DNA of 18,619 bases from Bacteroidales bacterium UBA4866 (GTDB lineage Bacteria > Bacteroidota > Bacteroidia > Bacteroidales > P3). Shown here piece by piece: positions 7,959 to 15,234 of this stretch (the stretch's first letter is position 1; the number at the start of each line of letters is the position of its first letter). The position numbers and the translations under genes were made by a program. The notes under the pieces were generated by a model. It was not told where the DNA came from, searched no databases, and saw only the letters and a list, made by a program, of their open reading frames with translations. The DNA lies in contig DHDW01000050.1 in the NCBI GenBank assembly GCA_002399565.1, positions 1-18,619 of the forward strand, written 5' to 3'.

Positions 7959-8651
7959 ATGATTAACATTTTTTCTATTATTACAGAAACTATATTTCCG
8001 CATTATTGTTATGGCTGCCACGATATTATGGTTAATTATGAAAAGGTTTTATGTTCCAAATGTTTTGTAGAACTTAATAGAAGTTATAGTATTTACGATT
8101 CAAACAATGACTTAAGCAATAGAGTTTCAATATATTTTCCAGTTAAAAATGCAGTTTCACTACTAAACTACAATAAAGAATGCTTAGCAAGTAATTTAAT
8201 TCACAGCTTTAAGTATAGAGAAGATATAATTATTGGTAAATATCTAACTAAAATTCTATGCAATGAATTAAAAGATAAAGAATGGATTAAAGAAATCGAC
8301 TATATTGTTCCTCTTCCATTACATTGGATTAGAACATTAAAAAGAGGCTTTAATCAATCTGAAGTTATTGCAAAAACTGTAAGTAGATATTTCTCAATAG
8401 AAATGAAGACAAACTGTATAAGAAGAATTAGAAATAACAAAAGTCAAACATCAATGTCAAAATTGCAAAGGTGGTCTAATGTAGAAAATATATTCAAACT
8501 CAAAAACTCTGCCATTCTTGAAGGAAAGCATATTTTATTAGTAGATGATTTAGTTACAACAGGTGCTTCACTAAACTCATGCATTAAAACTCTTTCTAAA
8601 GTGAAAGACATAAATATTTCAGTTTTAATTCTTGGTCAAACAAGTCATTAG
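7959..8651 (+). CDS. comF: ComF-family phosphoribosyltransferase-like protein
   Basis: A 230-residue ComF/GntX-type protein. The N-terminus has a zinc-ribbon-like pattern, C17-x2-C20 and C32-x2-C35. The C-terminal half is a phosphoribosyltransferase fold: RGFNQSEVIAK at 129-139, then the PRPP-binding loop ILLVDDLVTTGAS at 192-204. In naturally competent bacteria ComF helps take up or process transforming DNA in the cytoplasm, working with ComFA/PriA-type proteins; in many Bacteroidetes its role is untested. Length and motifs are normal. The ATG is 32 bases after a TATATTTG box. It is transcribed alone; the next gene on the same strand, yebC, has its own candidate promoter. Confidence 0.9.
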   Translation: MINIFSIITETIFPHYCYGCHDIMVNYEKVLCSKCFVELNRSYSIYDSNNDLSNRVSIYFPVKNAVSLLNYNKECLASNLIHSFKYREDIIIGKYLTKILCNELKDKEWIKEIDYIVPLPLHWIRTLKRGFNQSEVIAKTVSRYFSIEMKTNCIRRIRNNKSQTSMSKLQRWSNVENIFKLKNSAILEGKHILLVDDLVTTGASLNSCIKTLSKVKDINISVLILGQTSH

Positions 8652-8790
8652 AGGGTTAATCTATTAAAGTTTTACACTTTTCTCCATTTAAAATCGACCA
8701 AGAAAACACATCTCTAATATAATTAAAATTAAACATAGCTTATACCATTTAAAATAAGGTTTATACGACACTTAATCTTTGTTTTAGTAA

Positions 8791-8871
8791 AACGAAATGC
8801 CATTTCGTTACGATGAAATGCCATTTCGTTTATGGTGAAATGGCATTTCGCTGCAACGAAATGGCATTTCG
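8791..8871. repeat. Array of four near-identical palindromes, spacing 21-22 bp
   Basis: The 429-base gap 8652-9080 has no gene. In its middle are four copies of a 15-base palindrome with one central base: CGAAATG-C-CATTTCG at 8793-8807 (9-base arms over 8791-8809), 8814-8828, 8836-8850 and 8857-8871. Centres are at 8800, 8821, 8843 and 8864. In copies 2 and 3 the outer base is T instead of C, a T-G mismatch that still pairs in RNA. Copies 1-2 have C at the centre and copies 3-4 have G, so the whole block is roughly symmetric about its middle. Outside the array and the yebC promoter the gap is plain AT-rich DNA, with a weak 8-bp inverted repeat at 8941-8980. Confidence 0.92.
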
Positions 8872-9003
8872 CATTCATCAACTCCTTATTTAGAGTTCAT
8901 AAAAACGCTATAAACGTTCGTAAACTCTCTATTTTAATGCCATTTATTCTTAATTTCATAGTTTTATTGGACAATAAATGATAGTTTTTGGAAATAAATT
9001 TTC

Positions 9004-9031
9004 TTGAATTGGAGTAAATATATTAAATTTG
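9004..9031 (+). promoter_or_regulatory. Candidate promoter of yebC
   Basis: TAAATTTG at 9024-9031 fits the -7 consensus, and a TTG at 9004-9006 lies 17 bases upstream, slightly short of the usual 19-21. The expected 5' leader is about 40 bases. Confidence 0.5.
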
Positions 9032-9080
9032 CATCTTCATTCTAAAAGTAATTTTTAATCTAAATTAAATATAATAAGTT

Positions 9081-9797
9081 ATGGGAAGAGCATTTGAATT
9101 CCGCAAGGCAAGAAAATTTAAGCGTTGGGGAAATATGGCAAGAGTTTTTACTCGCTTAGGACGTGAAATAGAAATGGCAGTTAAAGAAGGTGGTCCTGAT
9201 CCAAGTGCAAATTCAAGACTAAGACTTCTTATTCAAACGGCAAGAACAGAAAATATGCCTAAGGATAATGTTGAAAGAGCCATAAAGCGTGCTACTTCAA
9301 AAGACACTGCAGGTTATAAGGAAGTTGTTTATGAAGGATATGCTCCTCATGGTATTGCTTTAGTTATTGAAACAGCAACCGATAACCCAACTCGTACAGT
9401 TGCTAATGTTAGAAGTTATTTTAACAAACTTGGAGGTTCTTTGGGAACAACAGGTATGTGTGATTTCTTGTTTGACCGTCAATGTAATTTTACTGTTCTA
9501 CCAAAAGAAGGTGTTGATATGGAAGAATTGGAACTTGAACTTATTGATTTTGGTATTGAAGATTGCTTTTTGGAAGAAGGAGAAATTCATATTTATGCTC
9601 CATTTGCAAATTTCGGTCCAATCCAAAAATATCTTGAAGAAAATTCTTTTGAAATTAAAACATTTAAGTTTGATAGAATTCCAAACGATATGAAATCTTT
9701 AAATGCTGAAGAACAAGCAGCAGTTGAAAAGTTGATTGAAAAGATTGAGGAAGACGATGATGTTGTGAATGTTTTTCACAATATGAAGCAAGAGTAG
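9081..9797 (+). CDS. yebC: YebC/TACO1-family regulatory protein
   Basis: A 238-residue protein aligning over its full length with the YebC/PmpR/TACO1 family. The conserved start is MGRAFEFRKARKFKRWGNMA, followed by the helical domain 1 with GGPDPSANSRLR and ENMPKDNVERAIKRA. YEGYAPHGIALVIE (about 84-97) and NPTRTVANVRSYF open the second part, with LGTTGMCDFLFDR further on. The acidic surface near the C-terminus (EKIEEDDDVVNVF) is usual. Bacterial members were named as DNA-binding regulators, while mitochondrial TACO1 and recent bacterial work point to helping ribosomes through difficult sequences; either may apply. The protein is cytoplasmic. Its TAG directly abuts the stop of the convergent SUMF1-fold gene. 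Confidence 0.95.
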   Translation: MGRAFEFRKARKFKRWGNMARVFTRLGREIEMAVKEGGPDPSANSRLRLLIQTARTENMPKDNVERAIKRATSKDTAGYKEVVYEGYAPHGIALVIETATDNPTRTVANVRSYFNKLGGSLGTTGMCDFLFDRQCNFTVLPKEGVDMEELELELIDFGIEDCFLEEGEIHIYAPFANFGPIQKYLEENSFEIKTFKFDRIPNDMKSLNAEEQAAVEKLIEKIEEDDDVVNVFHNMKQE

Positions 9798-10547
9798 TTA
9801 TTTAACATCTCTTGCTACTCTAAATCCTGTTCCAAAACCAGCAGTATTTTCACCTGAGCCTCTTCGGTGAGAAGTTCGCATTAAATTGAAATCGAAGCTA
9901 AAGCATCCTCCACGATTAACTTTTCCTAAGCCTTTTATGGGACCTTTAGGATTTATGGATGGACTTGTTTTATAGTAGAATATTTCATAGTTATCTCCTA
10001 CCCATTCCCAAGCATTTCCACTCATATCATAAATGCCTAATTCGTTAGGAAGTTTTTGACCAATTGGATGAGTTTGATTTGAAGAATTTTCGTAGCACCA
10101 TCCTACTTCATCATAATTATTACTTCCTGAATAAGTGTATCCTTTGCTATTTATTCCTCCTTTTGCTGCGAACTCCCATTCTGCCTCTGTAGGAAGTCTT
10201 CCTCCAATCCATTTTGCGTAGTCCATAGCATCTTGCCATGTAATATATACTATTGGATGAGAATCTATAAAACCATAAGGAGGTGGACTTGGCATACTTC
10301 TTTTGGTTGCCTTGCAAAACATTTTGTACTCTCCAACAGTTACTTCATATCTACTAATCTCAAAAGTAGAAATATTTACCTTATGTTTTGGCTGTTCATC
10401 GGGATAACATTCTTTATCACTCTCCTCACATCCCATCATAAAACTTCCACCCTCTACCCTTACCCAATCTGTTTCTGGTTTTACTTGAGCATAAAGGATG
10501 CTACTTACACCTAAAAAAAGAAAAACTAAGAAGTAATGCTTAGACAT
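9798..10547 (-). CDS. Exported SUMF1-fold protein, probably non-catalytic
   Basis: A 249-residue protein with a signal peptide (1-21) and a formylglycine-generating-enzyme (SUMF1/FGE-sulfatase) fold. Family landmarks are VEGGSFMMGC (31-40), FEISRYEVTVGEY (62-74), HPIVYITWQDAMDYAKW (97-113), GGRLPTEAEWEFAAKGG (115-131), YDMSGNAWEWVGD (173-185) and GFRVARD at the end. True formylglycine-generating enzymes have two cysteines just after RGGS that bind copper and activate oxygen. Here the segment is RGGCFSFDFNLMRTSHRR (212-229), without that pair, so oxidation of a sulfatase is unlikely. Such relatives often act in binding or as structural parts of surface machines. It lies 10 bases after the DUF4249 gene, probably third in the operon from 13933. 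No sulfatase gene is in the window. Confidence 0.85.
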   Translation of the reverse strand: MSKHYFLVFLFLGVSSILYAQVKPETDWVRVEGGSFMMGCEESDKECYPDEQPKHKVNISTFEISRYEVTVGEYKMFCKATKRSMPSPPPYGFIDSHPIVYITWQDAMDYAKWIGGRLPTEAEWEFAAKGGINSKGYTYSGSNNYDEVGWCYENSSNQTHPIGQKLPNELGIYDMSGNAWEWVGDNYEIFYYKTSPSINPKGPIKGLGKVNRGGCFSFDFNLMRTSHRRGSGENTAGFGTGFRVARDVK

Positions 10548-10557
10548 AAACTTACAA

Positions 10558-11532
10558 TTAAAATATTAAATTAACATTCTTTACAATCCTTGATTTCTTA
10601 CCTCCAATAAACCCATAAGCATTTTCAATACCATCCAAAATAATTACAGGTTCATTCATAAATGTAGAATTATAATATCTATTTAAAGTAAAAAGGTAAC
10701 TATAGGCTTGCTTTTCTATTGAAGCCACTTTTATATTTCCATATATCCTACCATTAGCTTTTTCTCCCGTAAATAAGTAATCAACACTTAAGGCAAACTT
10801 TACTTTATAAACACCTGCTCTAAATTTCTTATTCGAAATAACTCCAAATCTATTTAAATTAGATTCAAAAGTAGAAGAGTTTTCTTGAAATACTCCTTGA
10901 ATATTTTCCCATAATAGTTCTGAATTACTTAAGGTTATTTTTCTTACATCATAATTAGAAGCATAATTTATATTTGGTTCTATCTGATAGTAATTTTCTT
11001 CATTACCATTATCTTTAATTTCTAAATAAACAACAAGTCTATGATAAGTATTACCATATTCATCTGTTCCACTTTGTAAAATAACATTAGAGGAATCAAT
11101 ATCTGGCATTGGTAAATTAAGATTAGCCTTACCTATTGCTTGTGCATAATCTTTATAGTTTAGTTTTATTTCTACTTTCTGATTATCTCTTGGAATTGTC
11201 GTAAAGGTGTATTTAATATTATCTGATGCTTGAAGAAGGGTTTGTTTTAATACTCCATCAATATAAAGTTCTGCTTTGGCATCAGTAACATAAGCACTTG
11301 ATAAATCTTTTTGGATATTACTTGCTTTTTCAAAACCTATACTACCACTATTATATGTTCCTGGCTTAGCACTTTTATATAATGAGAAAGAAATAACACT
11401 ATCAGCCTCAATAAAAGAAGCAACAACTAATTTGTCTTTTGGCAATTCACCTCTATAGTCTATTTCATATTCGCAACCATAAAGAGCAAACATAACCATA
11501 AAACCTAATAATATATATTTGATTGTTTTCAT
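10558..11532 (-). CDS. DUF4249-family lipoprotein, receptor partner
   Basis: A 324-residue lipoprotein: the signal peptide ends in a lipobox (ALYGC, lipidated Cys at 20), followed by CEYEIDYRGELPKDKLVVAS, typical of DUF4249. The body is beta-rich, with the family's early segment (LVVASFIEADSVISFSLYKS) and an Ig-like look around residues 80-140 (AKAELYIDGVLKQTL). Members are usually encoded next to a carboxypeptidase-regulatory-domain TonB-dependent receptor and are thought to be its surface partner, comparable with SusD for SusC but unrelated in sequence. Here its ATG is one base from the receptor stop, so the genes are surely co-transcribed. The ligand is unknown. Confidence 0.88.
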   Translation of the reverse strand: MKTIKYILLGFMVMFALYGCEYEIDYRGELPKDKLVVASFIEADSVISFSLYKSAKPGTYNSGSIGFEKASNIQKDLSSAYVTDAKAELYIDGVLKQTLLQASDNIKYTFTTIPRDNQKVEIKLNYKDYAQAIGKANLNLPMPDIDSSNVILQSGTDEYGNTYHRLVVYLEIKDNGNEENYYQIEPNINYASNYDVRKITLSNSELLWENIQGVFQENSSTFESNLNRFGVISNKKFRAGVYKVKFALSVDYLFTGEKANGRIYGNIKVASIEKQAYSYLFTLNRYYNSTFMNEPVIILDGIENAYGFIGGKKSRIVKNVNLIF

Positions 11533-11533
11533 C

Positions 11534-13933
11534 TTATTTTAATTTATAAGTATAAGAAATTGTTGGGATTATTGGCATAATGCTATAAGCCGTAAGTTTA
11601 TTTGGATCGTTACCTGTCATTATTAAGAAAGCATTTTTCCTATTATAAACATTATAAATATTTAAACTCCATGTTCTTGTTCCATGTTTTTTCTTCTTAT
11701 GAAAGTTTACACTTACATCTAATCTATGATAGGCAGGCATAACATAATTATTTCTTTCACCATATACTTCTATTATATTGGGAGAGGAATAATAATTACT
11801 ACTATTAGGTTCTTCAATATTGTAAGGATCATAATAAGATGCTATTGGAACAGAGACTCTATTTCCTGAATTGTAAACCCAAGACATGGTTGCATCAATG
11901 TTTTCATCAAATTTATGTGTTACAACAATATTAACTTGATGTCTTGAATCAAATCTATCATAAAATCTCTTACCAGCATTAATTTCTCCATTTGAATACT
12001 CTCTAAATGCCCATGAAAGAGTGTAAGATACCCAACCTGTTGTATTTCCTTTATCTCTTTGAACCAAAAACTCCATTCCATAGGCTTCACCTATTCCTTG
12101 AGCTACTTTATCTTCCCATTTCTCAGAACTACTATTAAAAGAAGAAATCCCATCCTTATAGTCAATTACGTTATATAATCTCTTATAGTATGCTTCATAG
12201 CTCAAATTTACCCAATCTTTCAATTGATAAAACACTCCTGTACTTATTTGATGAGAAGTTATTGGAGCAATTCTATCAGTAACTGGGACCCATAAGTCTG
12301 TAGGAAGTGAAAGAATTCCATTTGCAAGAAGATGTATATTTTGATTCATCATTGAATATCCTGCTTTAAGAGATAAATTCTTTAATAAAGAATAACGCAA
12401 TCCTAATCTTGGTTGAATAGATTTATAGGTTGAGCTACCTACATTAAATAAGTTATAATGTAATCCTGGTGTTAGTGAAAACTTTTCAGTAAAATTCATC
12501 TGGTCTTCCAAATAGAAAATTACTTCATTCCCATAAACTCTGTTATTCACATTATATTTCTCGTCAATCATTGTTCCTCCAACAGCCAAAATAGAAGTTA
12601 TTTCAGGAGAGTAGGTATGGTATGTATAGTTAACTCCAAAATTCAACGAGTTCCAACCATTCAAATAGAAATTATAGTTATTTTTTACAGACCAGTCTTC
12701 AATTCCAGAAAGAAAGTCAAACTCATAGTTATAATCATAACTACTGCCGTTTTCCTCATAGGTCCTCTCAAATATTGAATTCATACTTGAACGATATCGA
12801 TTGTATGAAAAAGAAAGATTAGAAAAGAGTCTATTATTTATTTCGTAAGCCCAATCAATTGTTCCAATCAAATTGCCCCATTTAACATTTGCTGTACTTT
12901 TATCTGAAGAATTGCTGTAAACATCTTTTGAGCTAAAAGTAAATTTATCTTCACCCCAATATAAACTGGCTGTTAATCTATTGCTTGGAGAGAATTTGTG
13001 ATTTAATTTTAAATTTACGTCACTGAAGAAATAGCCAAAATTCACATCAGTATCATTAGTTTTATTTAGATATGCAATAAGTGGTTTTGTTAATATATCA
13101 ATATATGTTCTTCTTCCAGAAATACTAAAAGTTGTTTTATCTTTAATTATTGGTCCTTCAAGATTTAATTTAGCAGAAATTAATCCAATACTGGCTTCTC
13201 CTTGAATTTTTTCATTATTACCATCCTTCATTCTAACGTCAACAACCGAAGAAACTCTTCCTCCATAATTTGCAGGAAAAGAACCTTTGTAAAATTCAAT
13301 ATTTTTAATTGCATCTGTATTAAATGTTGAAATAAAACCCATTAAGTGATTGGGATTATAAATTGGAATTCCATCAATCAAATAAAGGTTTTGATCCACA
13401 TTTCCTCCTCTAACATATAATCCTGTTGTTCCTTCTGTTCCACTTTTAACTCCTGGCAAAAGTTGTAATGATTTAAGTAAATCGCTTTCTCCAGTCAATG
13501 AAGGCAAGGATGTTACTGTTGAGGGATTAATTACAATCTTTCCTGGTGTTGGGTCTTCAATAAAACGCTTTGCACTACTCTTGTCTTCAATAACAACTTC
13601 TTGAAGAGTTGATGAAGAGGGCTTTAAATATACATTAAAGGTGGTATCGTGAATTAGTTTTTTCTTTATTAAAATTTTCTCATAACCAATATAAGAAACA
13701 AAAAACTCAACATCACCTTGTGGAACAGCCAATGAAAAGAAACCATAATTATTAGTTGTAGTTCCCAATTTACTTTTCATTTCGTAAATGGTTGCACCAA
13801 TCAGTGTTTCTTTAGTTTTGTCATCAAACATATAACCACTAATTCTAACATATTTAGTTTTTTGATTTTGAGCATTTACTAAGGAAGATAAACTTAAAAG
13901 TAGTATAAGCAGTACAAGGAATTTCTTTTTCAT
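11534..13933 (-). CDS. TonB-dependent outer-membrane receptor with carboxypeptidase-regulatory-like domain
   Basis: A 799-residue outer-membrane receptor that imports a substrate with energy from TonB. Residues 1-22 are a signal peptide. Residues about 28-105 are the CarboxypepD_reg-like beta-sandwich (ISGYMFDDKTKETLIGATIY, then GFFSLAVPQGDVEFFVSYIG). The plug spans about 110-240, with GLYVRGGNVDQNLYLIDGIP (171-190) and GSFPANYGGRVSSVVDVRMK. The rest is a 22-strand-type barrel of aromatic-ending strands, ending IMPIIPTISYTYKLK, a good outer-membrane insertion signal. It is shorter than SusC (about 1000 residues) and matches the class paired with DUF4249. It leads the operon with the DUF4249 lipoprotein and the SUMF1-fold protein. 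The substrate cannot be read from sequence. Confidence 0.94.
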   Translation of the reverse strand: MKKKFLVLLILLLSLSSLVNAQNQKTKYVRISGYMFDDKTKETLIGATIYEMKSKLGTTTNNYGFFSLAVPQGDVEFFVSYIGYEKILIKKKLIHDTTFNVYLKPSSSTLQEVVIEDKSSAKRFIEDPTPGKIVINPSTVTSLPSLTGESDLLKSLQLLPGVKSGTEGTTGLYVRGGNVDQNLYLIDGIPIYNPNHLMGFISTFNTDAIKNIEFYKGSFPANYGGRVSSVVDVRMKDGNNEKIQGEASIGLISAKLNLEGPIIKDKTTFSISGRRTYIDILTKPLIAYLNKTNDTDVNFGYFFSDVNLKLNHKFSPSNRLTASLYWGEDKFTFSSKDVYSNSSDKSTANVKWGNLIGTIDWAYEINNRLFSNLSFSYNRYRSSMNSIFERTYEENGSSYDYNYEFDFLSGIEDWSVKNNYNFYLNGWNSLNFGVNYTYHTYSPEITSILAVGGTMIDEKYNVNNRVYGNEVIFYLEDQMNFTEKFSLTPGLHYNLFNVGSSTYKSIQPRLGLRYSLLKNLSLKAGYSMMNQNIHLLANGILSLPTDLWVPVTDRIAPITSHQISTGVFYQLKDWVNLSYEAYYKRLYNVIDYKDGISSFNSSSEKWEDKVAQGIGEAYGMEFLVQRDKGNTTGWVSYTLSWAFREYSNGEINAGKRFYDRFDSRHQVNIVVTHKFDENIDATMSWVYNSGNRVSVPIASYYDPYNIEEPNSSNYYSSPNIIEVYGERNNYVMPAYHRLDVSVNFHKKKKHGTRTWSLNIYNVYNRKNAFLIMTGNDPNKLTAYSIMPIIPTISYTYKLK

Positions 13934-14043
13934 AAGTATATTCGAATTTATGCAGTAATATATTTTTTATTATTCTAAATAAGGCAAAACACTATGATTA
14001 ACGAATAGTTAGATAAATTATTTTCAATAAAAGATTATTAAAT

Positions 14044-14051
14044 CAAAGCTA
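14044..14051 (-). promoter_or_regulatory. Possible -7 box of the receptor operon
   Basis: TAGCTTTG on the minus strand fits TAnnTTTG, and would give a leader of about 100 bases before the ATG at 13933. The nearest TTG lies 24 bases upstream, too far for a good -33, so support is weak. The repeat cluster at 14081-14129 lies directly upstream. Confidence 0.35.
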
Positions 14052-14080
14052 CAAAAAAATAAGTCCCTATTTAATCAAAA

Positions 14081-14129
14081 TTAATCACCGACTTTTTTAA
14101 TTTAATCACCGACTTTTTTGAAAAAAGTC
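14081..14129. repeat. 21-bp tandem repeat ending in a palindrome
   Basis: An 18-base sequence, TTAATCACCGACTTTTTT, occurs at 14081-14098 and again at 14102-14119, a 21-base step. The second copy runs into GAAAAAAGTC, making a perfect palindrome GACTTTTTT-G-AAAAAAGTC at 14111-14129 with one central base. The surrounding gap 13934-14260 contains no gene. It also holds the candidate receptor -7 box at 14044-14051 and the displaced rel fragment at 14199-14243; the rest is AT-rich sequence without visible features. Confidence 0.85.
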
Positions 14130-14198
14130 CCGTTTATTTTCAAATAAGTGGAGTTTATTTTTAGCTATTAAAGATTTGAATTTAAAACCCAAGATTTT

Positions 14199-14243
14199 TT
14201 AACTCAAAATCCTTCTAACTCTATCAATTCCATCAATACTATT
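14199..14243 (-). pseudogene. Displaced fragment of the 3' end of rel
   Basis: Read on the minus strand this encodes NSIDGIDRVRRILS then TAA, against the true rel ending ESIDGIDSVRRI at 15235-15273. Over 33 bases (14208-14240 against 15238-15270) 27 match. Of the six differences, five are silent third-base changes and one gives Ser to Arg. An in-frame TAG lies just upstream (14246-14244), so this is only a tail remnant. The silent pattern means both copies diverged as functional coding ends before one was cut off. It lies 17 bases after the DUF6624 gene's stop. Confidence 0.75.
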
Positions 14244-14260
14244 CTAATTTAAAACATCTT

Positions 14261-15211
14261 TCATTCAGGAATATTTCTTAATTCAGAATTCCAATTCTTT
14301 AGATATTCTTCAATTGGTTTTAAATCCATTTCTGCCCTTCTCTTATTTAAATTTATTGGATCAATTACTTCATTCAAATCCAAATAATAAACACCAGTTT
14401 TCTCATCAAAACTAATTTGAGTCCCATAAATTTGTTTTGCTCCTAAATCACCTATCATTCTATCCGTCATTAATGCTAAATGACGCTTTTCAGCTTCTCC
14501 TTCCTCCACACATTTTCTAAAATGACTATAATAATACTGCATTGTTTTAGGTTCACTATGTTGAATTATTAAAAATGCTGCTCCACTAATTGTTGAGCTA
14601 ACTTCAGAAATCTTAGGCCAACCTCCATTTTCATGAATTAATTCTTTTAGCTCTTTTAAATTTTTCTTGTTAATTTTATCTTTTATTGGCCAATACTTAT
14701 CACCTAGTTCCCTGCTATAAGGTAATTTTGCTATATAATAATAATAAGATTGATCCTTAATCCTCATATTAATAAGTTTCTTGGCAAGGTCTATTTTTTT
14801 AATTTTACCACTCTTAGCTTGTATTTTATCTAATTGCTTATAAATAATAGTTTCCCACCGCTTATCCTTAATTAATAAATAATATTCTCCAACATCGAAT
14901 AACCCAGATGTTGAATCTTTATCAAAAACATTATTTATATGATAAAAAGCAGAATCCTTATTTCCTAATAAAGCATGAGCTTTTGAGAGATTAAACTCAA
15001 CCTCTTTATTCCCACATTTATAATAAGCTTGGGTGTAAAGCAAAATAGATTTCTTTAAGTCTCCTACCTTATTAAATAAACTATCTGCCTCTAATATTAT
15101 TTTCTCGCACTCAGTTCTATTATCTTGAGGATAAATGTCTTTTGGGATAAATAAACTTATCAATAATAAACACAAAAAATTGCACTTCTTTATATTAGAG
15201 ACGTTAATCAT
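14261..15211 (-). CDS. Exported DUF6624-domain protein with TPR-like N-terminal part
   Basis: A 316-residue protein. An N-terminal hydrophobic stretch (FLCLLLISLFI, 12-22) followed by YPQD suggests a signal peptide. Residues about 33-100 look like tetratricopeptide helices (EADSLFNKVGDLKKSILLYT, then KAHALLGNKDSAFYHINN). The C-terminal half (about 175-310) fits DUF6624: GGWPKISEV at 196-204, AAFLIIQHS (211-219), RHLALMTDRM (243-252), KQIYGTQ (259-265), and INLNKRRAEMDLKPIEEYL (286-304). The biochemical function of DUF6624 is not known to me; its conserved His, Asp-Arg and Arg-Arg positions are suggestive but unproven. It follows rel after 23 bases and is bracketed by two copies of the rel 3' end, so it may have been inserted there. 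Confidence 0.8.
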   Translation of the reverse strand: MINVSNIKKCNFLCLLLISLFIPKDIYPQDNRTECEKIILEADSLFNKVGDLKKSILLYTQAYYKCGNKEVEFNLSKAHALLGNKDSAFYHINNVFDKDSTSGLFDVGEYYLLIKDKRWETIIYKQLDKIQAKSGKIKKIDLAKKLINMRIKDQSYYYYIAKLPYSRELGDKYWPIKDKINKKNLKELKELIHENGGWPKISEVSSTISGAAFLIIQHSEPKTMQYYYSHFRKCVEEGEAEKRHLALMTDRMIGDLGAKQIYGTQISFDEKTGVYYLDLNEVIDPINLNKRRAEMDLKPIEEYLKNWNSELRNIPE

Positions 15212-15234
15212 AATTTATTGTTTAAGTTTATTAC

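Noticed and set aside
8791..8871. Simple intrinsic terminator of comF
   Set aside because: Four palindromes in a row without a T-tract after any of them, over 140 bases past the stop. It may slow transcription but is not a standard terminator.
8941..8980. Hairpin CATTTATT/AATAAATG as a terminator or small RNA
   Set aside because: The stem is eight A/T-rich pairs with a loop of about 24 bases, so it is weak and likely by chance in this base composition.
9798..10547. Active formylglycine-generating enzyme (sulfatase maturation)
   Set aside because: The cysteine pair expected after RGGS is absent (RGGCFSFDFNLM), and no sulfatase gene is in the window.
14111..14129. Rho-independent terminator of the DUF6624 gene
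   Set aside because: The stem is almost all A/T, has one central base for a loop, and is about 130 bases past the stop; the pattern belongs to the repeat cluster.
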